Assembly (NCBI RefSeq): GCF_000255655.1
Contig: NZ_JH636434.1
Coordinates: forward strand, 170,977 to 234,976
Reading direction: 5' to 3'
Source: Schlesneria paludicola DSM 18645
GTDB taxonomy: Bacteria; Planctomycetota; Planctomycetia; Planctomycetales; Planctomycetaceae
Length of the DNA stretch: 64,000 nucleotides
Part shown: positions 1 to 7,576 of the stretch, piece after piece
Position numbering within the stretch: the first letter of the stretch is position 1
Layout of the letters: each line of letters opens with the position of its first letter
Position numbers and translations under genes: made by a program
The notes under the pieces: generated by a model
What the model was told of the DNA's origin: nothing
Databases searched by the model: none
Seen by the model: the letters and a program-made list of their open reading frames with translations, nothing else

Positions 1-432
1 ATGCCGACGACTCGTCATGCCTCGCAAGAAAGCTCGATTGCAAAGGAACGTTCCCTTGAGGTTCGTATCGACGACCGCGTTGTATTCCGAATCTTCCAGT
101 TCATGAAGAGGTAATGGGCGGCTGTTGGCCATGCGGAGAATTCCCGCACAATGGACAACCGCATCGACTGTTCCGAATCGTTCGTGGGCCTTGTCGGCCA
201 GATTATCACAGTCGGCGGCATTACGGACGTCGCATGCTTGTCCTGAGAGCTGGGACTCCTCGTAGTTCGGGACACATTCCGCAAGTTGGGCCATCGCGAA
301 GGCGACGGCATTCTGGCGCAGATCCGCCAAGAGGACCTTGGCCCCCTGCTCAAGCAGAAGTCGAGCCGTTGCCAGGCCAATGCCGCTGGCTCCGCCCGTG
401 ACGACAACGGACATATTCTGAAAAGAGATCAC
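1..432 (-). CDS. Short-chain dehydrogenase/reductase, 3' part beyond window
   Basis: This is the N-terminal 144 codons of an NAD(P)-dependent oxidoreductase that continues past the left edge. The glycine-rich nucleotide-binding motif TGGASGIG follows the first strand VVV near residue 10. Later come the acidic loop residue in LLADL, the CDV adenine-pocket motif, HCAG (the NNAG equivalent) and DTNLKGTF of helix alpha-4; the catalytic Ser-Tyr-Lys lies outside the window. The proposed start is a GTG at 432-430 that overlaps the TGA of the preceding gene as GTGA; an ATG at 414 is an alternative but leaves only three residues before the first strand. It is the last visible gene of the lipid/polyketide operon and probably reduces a keto group or oxidises a hydroxyl on the product; substrate unknown. 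Confidence 0.85.
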   Translation of the reverse strand, partial: MISFQNMSVVVTGGASGIGLATARLLLEQGAKVLLADLRQNAVAFAMAQLAECVPNYEESQLSGQACDVRNAADCDNLADKAHERFGTVDAVVHCAGILRMANSRPLPLHELEDSEYNAVVDTNLKGTFLCNRAFLRGMTSRRH

Positions 433-1262
433 GACATGACTCCCGTTGAATGTGGTAAAGACTCTGAGCCAAATGGAGCCAACAACGGCTCGGTCCACCG
501 TGCATCGAACGGTAGACTCAACAGGTCTGCGATCGCGTGGCCCAGGTGGATGGGGTTCATTGCACCCCGCTTTGCAAGATTCGTCTTCGCGATCAGGTCT
601 GTCGCGACCGCGTCGGGCAGCATCGACCAGGCGCGAATTCCATAGGGGGCAAGTTCCTCGCCCAGGGCCTGAACCATGGCGAGGGCGGCCATTTTTGTTG
701 CAGAGTAAGCGGATGCGAATGGCTGGCCACGTCGGGCGGATCGCGCCGACGAGATATTGACGATTTGACCTCGCCCCTGCGGAATCATGTATCCCGCAGC
801 CGCACGAGCAACCAGGAACATACCCCGAATGTTCGTGTCGCAGACCTCCTGCCATTCGCTTTCTTCTAAATGCATGGCCGCTGCAACCGCATTGCGGCTG
901 TGTGTGCCTCGTCCAATGCCCGCACTGTTGACAACAATGTCGAGTGTTCCTTGCGAATGGACGATGTTTTGAAAGAGTCGATCAACGTCACTGCGGTTTG
1001 CCACGTCGCACGTCAATTCCGTGATCATGGGAACATCGGGTTCTCTCTGGGAGCGGTTATCCATGTCCACTTGCGTTGTTGATGCCGATCGGCCTCCTGA
1101 TCGGCTTGCTGCATAGACGCGACAGCCTCGCTGAGAAAGGACGTACGACAGAGCACGGCCGATTCCGCTCGTTCCCCCGATGACGACGGCCACCTGACCT
1201 ACCAAGGATGATTCGGCAGCCGATGGGCCGTTGTCCGCGTCCGCGAATGGTCTGAAGGTCAT
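429..1262 (-). CDS. Short-chain dehydrogenase/reductase
   Basis: A 277-residue classical SDR. Visible motifs are GGTSGIGRA for the cofactor-binding Rossmann turn, CDVANRSDV for the adenine pocket, NSAGIG for the structural NNAG, the catalytic Ser in VNISSARS, and the YSATK pair (Tyr and Lys). Length and motif spacing are normal, so it should be active; cofactor preference is uncertain. I start it at the ATG at 1262, whose last bases overlap the TGA of the upstream methyltransferase (ATGA); a GTG five codons earlier is possible but would deepen the overlap. Its own stop overlaps the GTG of the next SDR. The two coupled SDRs probably act in sequence on the same intermediate, an inference from position only. 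Confidence 0.9.
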   Translation of the reverse strand: MTFRPFADADNGPSAAESSLVGQVAVVIGGTSGIGRALSYVLSQRGCRVYAASRSGGRSASTTQVDMDNRSQREPDVPMITELTCDVANRSDVDRLFQNIVHSQGTLDIVVNSAGIGRGTHSRNAVAAAMHLEESEWQEVCDTNIRGMFLVARAAAGYMIPQGRGQIVNISSARSARRGQPFASAYSATKMAALAMVQALGEELAPYGIRAWSMLPDAVATDLIAKTNLAKRGAMNPIHLGHAIADLLSLPFDARWTEPLLAPFGSESLPHSTGVMS

Positions 1263-2155
1263 GATTTGACCGCCCACATTTCAAGATAGTTTCGTGGGGC
1301 CACGGTTGCTCCACAGCCCCGCATCGCAGGTCCGGCCGCATTCTGCAGGGCTTCGGCCGCTTCTTCGACCGGGAAACCGCTCATCAGTACTTCGGCAAGT
1401 CCGCCGTACGCGCCAACATAGGTGAAGGATCGTTCCGAGAGTTCGACCAGACGTTCGTTGGTATCCACCGTCTTCAAGCCCACATTGTCCAACATGTCGG
1501 ACCATTCGGAGGGGCTATACCAGCGATTGGTGAACGCCTTGCGCGTTGTGCCACGCACACGCTTGATCGTCGGTGCCCCCGCGGCCGCCAGCTTCTTGTT
1601 TTTCTCTTCGATGTACTTCGCCGCCAGAATCAGCCAGTCCATGTACATTCGATCGGTTCCTTCGGGAACGGACCCAGAATAGAACGTCGAGTTGAATCCG
1701 AAGAGGCCTCCTGGTTTCAAAAGTCGCGAAATGGTTTTGAGCAACTTTTCCTTATCGTCAATGACATGGATCGCGTTGGCGATGGTGATGCAGTCGAATG
1801 TTTCATCTGGAAATGGCAAGTCGGTTGCCGATCCACACCCAAAGACCAGTGCTGGTTTACCGTCAACGACATCGTCAGTCAGCGCGAAGCCCGTTCTCAC
1901 ATCAAATCCGAGTTTTCGGAAGCGATCTGAGCTGAGTTCAATCTGGACGGGATCGTAATCCACACCGTTCAGGTGAGCTCCGGGAGCGAGACTGATCAGA
2001 ATTTCGCTGATGGTCCCCGTACCACATGCGAGGTCCAGGATTCTTTTGACGTGTCCCAGTGGAACTCGTGTGGCGAATCCTTGATTGGCCGCAACATATT
2101 CCGGTTCGTGGCTAAATGGTTCATACGTGGTGTTGACTGGTAAGATTTCGATCAT
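1259..2155 (-). CDS. Class I SAM-dependent methyltransferase
   Basis: A 298-residue Rossmann-fold methyltransferase. Motif I is ILDLACGTGTISE near residue 40, followed by the acidic residue in NGVDYDP, FPDETFDCITIANAIHVI (motif II/III region) and LLKPGGLFGFNS (post-III). It resembles the UbiE/Methyltransf_11 group, which methylates carbon or oxygen of small lipophilic acceptors; the acceptor cannot be read from sequence. The ATG at 2155 lies only 11 bases after the stop of the propeller-methyltransferase gene, and its stop overlaps the SDR start, so it sits inside the operon. It is probably the functional methyltransferase of the pathway, since the methyltransferase-like domain upstream has a poor motif I. 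Confidence 0.9.
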   Translation of the reverse strand: MIEILPVNTTYEPFSHEPEYVAANQGFATRVPLGHVKRILDLACGTGTISEILISLAPGAHLNGVDYDPVQIELSSDRFRKLGFDVRTGFALTDDVVDGKPALVFGCGSATDLPFPDETFDCITIANAIHVIDDKEKLLKTISRLLKPGGLFGFNSTFYSGSVPEGTDRMYMDWLILAAKYIEEKNKKLAAAGAPTIKRVRGTTRKAFTNRWYSPSEWSDMLDNVGLKTVDTNERLVELSERSFTYVGAYGGLAEVLMSGFPVEEAAEALQNAAGPAMRGCGATVAPRNYLEMWAVKS

Positions 2156-2166
2156 CGAAGCGTTTC

Positions 2167-4575
2167 CTAAGATTTGGAGGTGCAGGCGAGAACGTAATGG
2201 ACAATCGGCGAGTTGCCCCCGGGCAGGGCGGCGAGAATGCTGGCTTGAGTAGCACTGTCGATCTGTTGCAGCAGCAGTTTGGCCAGCCAGAAGCTTCGGC
2301 TATGGGCAAAGAAGGGCACCCAGGTCTCGGTGGTGACATCAAGGATGCGGTGCTCACGGAATCCCGCTTGGTCAAGGTCGGTCTTGTAGGTTGCGAGCGG
2401 ATCGGACAACGGTTCAGGCACGACGTTGCTTCGCGCACTGGAAAGCCCGTCAGCGATGAGCAGGTATCCACCGGGACGAAGCATCGTCATCGCAGTCGCC
2501 AGCGAGGACGTTCGTCCGGCACGCTCCAGGCCTTCAATCCAGATCACGACGTCAAATCGCCGTTCCGCGACGGTTTGTAGTTGGTCTAGCTGGCGACAGC
2601 AGATCGTCGCATCCGTGAAATGGGCACTCAGTTCTGATGCGAGCTCTGACTCGCCCTTTGCGATGGCAAGCACCGAATTTCGCGATTCGCCTTCGTGCGG
2701 CGAAGGCAACATGCGGCACAGTTCCGCAATCAGCCCACGCGTTGCAGAGAACGGGGTGATCGTTCTGGTCGGCCAGTACCCGACATTTTGCAACTCTCCC
2801 GTGAAGTACTCTCGCAATTCGTCACTGATGGTCTCGCTCAACCCAACCAGATCGCTGGGAGTTTCCGCAAGGCGCAGGATCGGATCATTCGGTGAGATGG
2901 TGGGTTCGAAGGTTGCCAGACGGCAGCGATAGAAGGGACCGGCGTCGGGAGTTTCACCCTGGAAGACTCCCACTGGAAAATTTCGGTTCTCGTGCGGCTC
3001 ATCGGAATGCTCGAGTGAACCGTGCCAGATTTCTAGCCCGCCTCGAGGATTATCTTCGAAGTGCCAGCCGGACGGCCCCCGGACGGCCACCTTTGGGCCA
3101 AAAAAGTTCGCCGTTCCGACGAATAGTCCGGCTGGCGTCGAGATAATGGTGCGTACCCCGAGGTTGTAACGGTTTCCGAAGCCATTACGCGTAATGGGAG
3201 TCCAGTTGTCACCATTCGTGCTTTTCCAGAGTTCACAACCACCGACCATCGACATGTAACGATCAAGAAACGGCGAATCGAGCAGAAACTTGGAATGCTC
3301 GGGCCACTTGTCGTTTCTGGAAAACGGGATGAACGAACTATTGTCGCAGGTACCGACGTACAAAGTTCCATCGTGAACACCCATTCGCCACAAGTATCCA
3401 GCGAGCGGATTGTCGAATCCGGCACGCATCCCGCTCGTGGGGATTTTGAATCCTTGACGTGTCATGCGAGGCTCGCCCACGACCAGATCCCAGGTCTTGT
3501 CGGGGTGAACACGAATGACTTCACCGGCGGCCGGGCCGACTTCATAAAGCTGGTCATATCCGCTGTTTTGAATGCACGTCCCGACATAGAGCGACCCCTG
3601 GAATTCGGCCATGGAAATCGCGGATTGATTCAATGCGCCGCGATCCGCGCCGAGATCCAATACCAGTTCCCAGTCGTGAGGCGGTGGACCTTCCGCGCGC
3701 GTTCGATACAGCTGGAAACCGAAGCGAAGATTGAAGGCACCGCAGTAAAGGTAATCGCCACAAATCGTCATATCGAAAATGCTGGAATTGGTGCGATCGC
3801 CAAACAGCGGCAGCGAACTCAGTTCCCATTTGCCATTGGCCGGATCGGAACTGCAAAGGACCGCGGAACAGCGCGAGGTGTTGGCCAGTGTCACATGGAT
3901 TTCTCGTCCATCTGCCGTAACACCTGACGCTTTGGGTGCCGGCTTGCTACTGGCAGGTGACGCGAACAGTCGTCCTTTGAAGGCGACCATCGAGCGAAAC
4001 GAACCGAACAATTCGTCGAGTCCCGGAACTTGTGGTGCGGGAACGCGATGAAACGTTACGCCATCGATTGAACGCAGGGCGACGCCGTCGATGGCGTTGC
4101 GGCCGACGAACGGCAGAGTGTAAATCGCGGGACGTTCATCGCTGGCGCCTTGATAGACGGCCATTGAACGAAATCCGAATGCCTCGGGAACCATGCGGCC
4201 TTCAAAACCGGGGACGAGCGGTGCCTGGTAGACTCGTTGCCAGACTTTTGTGCGCGGGCTGTACCTCCAGATTTGTCCTCGCAGGTCGAGTCCCGAGTGG
4301 TCGGGCGGAACGGGAACAGGTTGCTGACTAAAGGGTGGTTCGAAGGGCAATCGCAAAATCAACAGCGGCAGGATGTCACGATTCGAACCGATATAGAGGT
4401 GATCGTCGAACCAGCACGAAGAATACGCGTACGAGTTGCTCCCATCGCCAAATCCCCCTTCGGCCACGCGGCGGAAGTTGCCAAGGCTCAGTGGCGATTT
4501 TGCGGGTGATTTGGTCGTGGACGGGGCGAATGGTGAGAAAGTGGATGGCATGGAGGACACCGTTGCGGTGGTCAT
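2167..4575 (-). CDS. Beta-propeller protein fused to methyltransferase-like domain
   Basis: An 802-residue protein of unknown function with two parts. Residues about 30-600 hold recurring blade-like segments of the type FRSMAVYQG, SMAEFQGSLYVGT and MGVHDGTLYVGT with Trp/Tyr-rich strands, typical of Kelch-like or YVTN-like propellers. Residues about 625-800 look like a class I methyltransferase: RRFDVVIWIEGLE matches the motif II region and MLRPGGYLLIADGL matches post-II, but the position of motif I reads VLAIAKGESE instead of the usual D/E-x-G-x-G-x-G. The C-terminal domain may therefore be inactive or bind SAM atypically. There is no signal peptide. The ATG overlaps the stop of the hydrolase gene (ATGA), so the two are translationally coupled. 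The propeller may be a docking platform or lyase-like domain; this is inference. Confidence 0.75.
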   Translation of the reverse strand: MTTATVSSMPSTFSPFAPSTTKSPAKSPLSLGNFRRVAEGGFGDGSNSYAYSSCWFDDHLYIGSNRDILPLLILRLPFEPPFSQQPVPVPPDHSGLDLRGQIWRYSPRTKVWQRVYQAPLVPGFEGRMVPEAFGFRSMAVYQGASDERPAIYTLPFVGRNAIDGVALRSIDGVTFHRVPAPQVPGLDELFGSFRSMVAFKGRLFASPASSKPAPKASGVTADGREIHVTLANTSRCSAVLCSSDPANGKWELSSLPLFGDRTNSSIFDMTICGDYLYCGAFNLRFGFQLYRTRAEGPPPHDWELVLDLGADRGALNQSAISMAEFQGSLYVGTCIQNSGYDQLYEVGPAAGEVIRVHPDKTWDLVVGEPRMTRQGFKIPTSGMRAGFDNPLAGYLWRMGVHDGTLYVGTCDNSSFIPFSRNDKWPEHSKFLLDSPFLDRYMSMVGGCELWKSTNGDNWTPITRNGFGNRYNLGVRTIISTPAGLFVGTANFFGPKVAVRGPSGWHFEDNPRGGLEIWHGSLEHSDEPHENRNFPVGVFQGETPDAGPFYRCRLATFEPTISPNDPILRLAETPSDLVGLSETISDELREYFTGELQNVGYWPTRTITPFSATRGLIAELCRMLPSPHEGESRNSVLAIAKGESELASELSAHFTDATICCRQLDQLQTVAERRFDVVIWIEGLERAGRTSSLATAMTMLRPGGYLLIADGLSSARSNVVPEPLSDPLATYKTDLDQAGFREHRILDVTTETWVPFFAHSRSFWLAKLLLQQIDSATQASILAALPGGNSPIVHYVLACTSKS

Positions 4576-5456
4576 CGGATGGGTTCCTTAATGGAAGGTG
4601 TTGCGTTAGGCCATCCCGCTTTGACCATAGCCTCGAACGTCCGTTCGGGGTGGTTGAATGGGAAGTTGTGTCCGCATCCCTCGACCAACTCCAAGGTGGT
4701 GTTGAATTCGTCCGCCAGACACTCACCGGTCGCCAGGAACGGTGAAATCGTTCCATACACCAGTCCCACGGGGCATTTGACCTCGCGAAGTTGCTCGCGA
4801 GTCAGGTCTGATGGGTTTCGAAAATCGGCAAGCGCGGTCGTTTCCATCAGCAATTGACGGTACTTGGCCATCGCCCGCTTGCTATAGACCGCGACGAAGA
4901 AACCGTCTGCAGCCAGGCGCGAATCGACCTGCGTCAAATCGAGTCCGTCCAGACGCATCGGCAAGGTACAGTCGAGTTCCCAATTGGGATCGAGGTGAAC
5001 CCCGCCTCTTGCGAAGTGTTCTGCCCAGCGTGGAAAGCAGTTCCACTCGCCCAGGCGCAAATCGGGCTGAACACATCGCAGTCGCCCGTCCAGAATTGTC
5101 AAGCTGCGTACGCGCTCGGGATACCGCCGGGCCAGTTGTAAGGCGATGCCCGCACCAAAACTGTGTGCGATCACATCAACGACTGTGGCTCCATTGTGAT
5201 CCAGGATTGCGACAGCATCATCGGAAAGTTCTCCGCAGGTGTAGCCATCGGGGGAAAGGTCGCTGTATCCGTGACCACGCAAATCGGACATGACCAGTCG
5301 ATGTGAGGCACTCAGCGATCGAACCAACCACTGATGCCAAAACGCCATGTTGGTATTCAAGCCATGAATCAAGAGCGCGGTGCGCGCCGTGGTCTCGTCG
5401 CCCACGGTGCGTCCGCTTAACCGGACTCGGTTTCGATAACACTGAAATACAGACAT
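4572..5456 (-). CDS. Alpha/beta hydrolase
   Basis: A 294-residue alpha/beta-hydrolase-fold enzyme. The oxyanion-hole motif LIHGLNTN is near residue 30, the strand DLRGHGYSD follows, and the nucleophile elbow is AHSFGAG with Ser near residue 99. The acid is probably in VYGTISPFL and the His in GCGHNFPF. The overall pattern is that of proline iminopeptidase/haloalkane dehalogenase-like hydrolases; in this operon a thioesterase or acyl-transfer role on the ACP-bound or CoA-bound product is plausible. I chose the ATG at 5456 because the 21 extra residues reachable from a TTG at 5519 do not look like part of the fold. The stop overlaps the start of the propeller-fusion gene. Confidence 0.85.
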   Translation of the reverse strand: MSVFQCYRNRVRLSGRTVGDETTARTALLIHGLNTNMAFWHQWLVRSLSASHRLVMSDLRGHGYSDLSPDGYTCGELSDDAVAILDHNGATVVDVIAHSFGAGIALQLARRYPERVRSLTILDGRLRCVQPDLRLGEWNCFPRWAEHFARGGVHLDPNWELDCTLPMRLDGLDLTQVDSRLAADGFFVAVYSKRAMAKYRQLLMETTALADFRNPSDLTREQLREVKCPVGLVYGTISPFLATGECLADEFNTTLELVEGCGHNFPFNHPERTFEAMVKAGWPNATPSIKEPIR

Positions 5457-5549
5457 GTTGAACGGGGCCTGCTGTGAGTTATGCGAGGACAAAATGCGTA
5501 GCGAGCCTGCAACACGCAATCGGCTGACCTGTGTTCTGGATGTGGCGAC

Positions 5550-7154
5550 TCAGTCGATGTATCCCAGGCTTCGCAACCGATTTGTCAGCATCATCTCTTC
5601 TTCGGCATCCATTCCTGGATCAGCACTGGTTTTTTGCGGACTGATGACCGTGTCACTTTCCGCAAATGAACCCGGTGCGGTATCTCCCTCCTGAGAGCAA
5701 ACACGTACGGGATCCTGCGCCAGGGCGGCCGGCTCGTAGAACGCGTCGGGGAAGACTCCTTCAAACTCACTTGGAATGCCTGCACCAACGCTGTGCATCA
5801 GCAGTGGGGCCACATCGAGAATGTTGAATGTCCCCACATCGCAGCCCGACTTGATTCCTGGGCCTGCGCCAAGGAGAACACCCACGGGATGATGTGTGCC
5901 CGCGGGCAACTTGCGGGTCACGACCTGTTGTGCGGCATTCAATGACGAGATAAATCCAAAATCACGCAAGGTCAGCGTCAGATCTGGCGCGCGGTGCATG
6001 AATGGTCCTGCGAACCATTCTTCGCGCTTTTTGATTTCCGTAATGACCTTGCCGCCATCAGGACCGCGAAGGGCATGAAGCTGATTGATAAGCCTCTCAC
6101 GGAACTGCTCGTATTGCTGAGCCGGAACGTTCACGATGTAGATGCCGTTACAACTGGCTGTCAACGCGACAGCCTGAGTCCGCTCCCAGTCATACGTTCC
6201 GACAAATTGTGTCAGGCGTTCGACAACGATCGATTCCTTTTGATCTTCTGCAGACTGCCCTTTCCAATGCATGTAGCCCATGTCATTGAGAAACTTGTTG
6301 ATGTAGACAACTTCCGTTGTGGCCGTGAAACCATGATCTGAGGCGATGAAGACTCGGCCGGTTTCACCGACAATTTCACACGTACGACCGAGAAAGTCGT
6401 CTGCCTGGCGGAAATAGTCATGACACAACTGCGTAACTTCGGCCTCCCAGGACGTGGGGTTCTTTGGAGCATGTGCCGGGTCAAGGAATCGGTATGCCAG
6501 GTGCTGAATCTTATCGACGCCGTCAAACACGATCGCTGTCAAGTCACTGGGCTCATGCTCCATCAAGTACTCAAGAGTCGAGAACCAGGCGCGTTCTCGT
6601 TCGATATGATGGTGAATCCATTCGGCCCAGCGCTCGGCGGGCATCTCGGCGAGACCTTCTTTCTCGACGTCCAGGTCAAGGCCCAGAATCGAGACGTCAA
6701 AATGTGGAACCTTCTGCAACCGGTTGAAGAGATCCGCTGGATAGCTAGACCGTTTCAAATAGCGCCCCGGAACGAATCCGGGCATGATGTGCCCATTGAC
6801 CGGTTCGGCCGGAGCCATTCCGTAATAGTTAAGCGCAGTGACACGCTTTCCCTGATCTGACAAGCGTTTGAAGATCGTTGGGCAGTGGTTGTCGCGGGCA
6901 TTGTTGAACCGCAAGAACACCCCCTGGTCCGTCTGCTCCATTCTCACGAAGTCGTGGATGCCATGATGCCCCATGCTGCGCCCGGTCGCGAGAGATGTCC
7001 ACGCCTGCGGCGTGATGGGCAGCGGAGTCGACGTCAGGTTTGCGCGAGCGCCACGTTGACAGAAGGCACTCAAATTCGGCATCACGCCTTGTTTCATCAG
7101 TGAGTCCAGCACGGTGTACGTGGCACCGTCCAGACCGAAAAGTACCGTTCGCAT
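5550..7154 (-). CDS. Alkaline-phosphatase-superfamily phosphodiesterase
   Basis: A 534-residue member of the type I phosphodiesterase/nucleotide pyrophosphatase branch of the alkaline phosphatase superfamily. Metal ligands are recognisable: Asp9 in LFGLDGAT, the probable nucleophile Thr48 in LPITPQAWTS, Asp and His in FDGVDKIQHLAYRF, the Asp-His pair in IASDHGF and the late His pair in GTHHPVG. It should bind two metal ions and cleave a phosphoester or phosphodiester. It has no signal peptide, so it probably acts in the cytoplasm. The C-terminus LRSLGYID is typical of the family. Together with the neighbouring ACP and hydrolases it may act on a phosphate-containing headgroup or on phosphopantetheine-linked material; the substrate is unknown. 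Confidence 0.88.
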   Translation of the reverse strand: MRTVLFGLDGATYTVLDSLMKQGVMPNLSAFCQRGARANLTSTPLPITPQAWTSLATGRSMGHHGIHDFVRMEQTDQGVFLRFNNARDNHCPTIFKRLSDQGKRVTALNYYGMAPAEPVNGHIMPGFVPGRYLKRSSYPADLFNRLQKVPHFDVSILGLDLDVEKEGLAEMPAERWAEWIHHHIERERAWFSTLEYLMEHEPSDLTAIVFDGVDKIQHLAYRFLDPAHAPKNPTSWEAEVTQLCHDYFRQADDFLGRTCEIVGETGRVFIASDHGFTATTEVVYINKFLNDMGYMHWKGQSAEDQKESIVVERLTQFVGTYDWERTQAVALTASCNGIYIVNVPAQQYEQFRERLINQLHALRGPDGGKVITEIKKREEWFAGPFMHRAPDLTLTLRDFGFISSLNAAQQVVTRKLPAGTHHPVGVLLGAGPGIKSGCDVGTFNILDVAPLLMHSVGAGIPSEFEGVFPDAFYEPAALAQDPVRVCSQEGDTAPGSFAESDTVISPQKTSADPGMDAEEEMMLTNRLRSLGYID

Positions 7155-7246
7155 GAAGTCAACCTCTCGTTGTCGGGTAGGGGGAGTGAATCATGTTGCG
7201 TATTAGAAGGGCCGCTAGCGCGGAGCGTTGGAAGACCGCGATTCTT

Positions 7247-7525
7247 TCAGAGATGCTGATGAAGGAATTGTGCGATCTGATGAACATTGAGGTCGTCGAC
7301 ATAGCGGCCTTCCGTCATCAACAGGCGTTCGAAGGGCAAATCACGTCGCCCATAGCGCTGTTCAATGGCCGAGACCAGATAGACAACGTCCAATGACTCA
7401 AATCCCAGATCGTTGATGATCGAGGTGCTCGTTTGGATGTTGCTTGTGGCGGCGGAGTCCCAACCCTCAGTCAGGTCCTTCAAGGTGGCGATGGTGTCTT
7501 GTTCACATTCAGCGATCGATGGCAT
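7247..7525 (-). CDS. Free-standing acyl carrier protein
   Basis: A 92-residue carrier protein. The phosphopantetheine attachment site is Ser44 in NDLGFESLDVVYL, which matches the D-L-G-x-D/E-S-L consensus with Glu instead of the more common Asp. The predicted four-helix pattern and length fit an ACP; it is unlike the three synthase-embedded ACPs, which read LGIDSIKRVEI. It follows the second synthase by 51 bases and precedes the phosphodiesterase by 92 bases. It may load a starter unit or accept the finished chain for transfer. It will need a phosphopantetheinyl transferase from elsewhere, since the one fused to the neighbouring synthase looks dead. Confidence 0.88.
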   Translation of the reverse strand: MPSIAECEQDTIATLKDLTEGWDSAATSNIQTSTSIINDLGFESLDVVYLVSAIEQRYGRRDLPFERLLMTEGRYVDDLNVHQIAQFLHQHL

Positions 7526-7576
7526 GGATAGTCTTTCTCAATTTCAGTTCGGTAAGGAATCGGACATCAAACAGGA

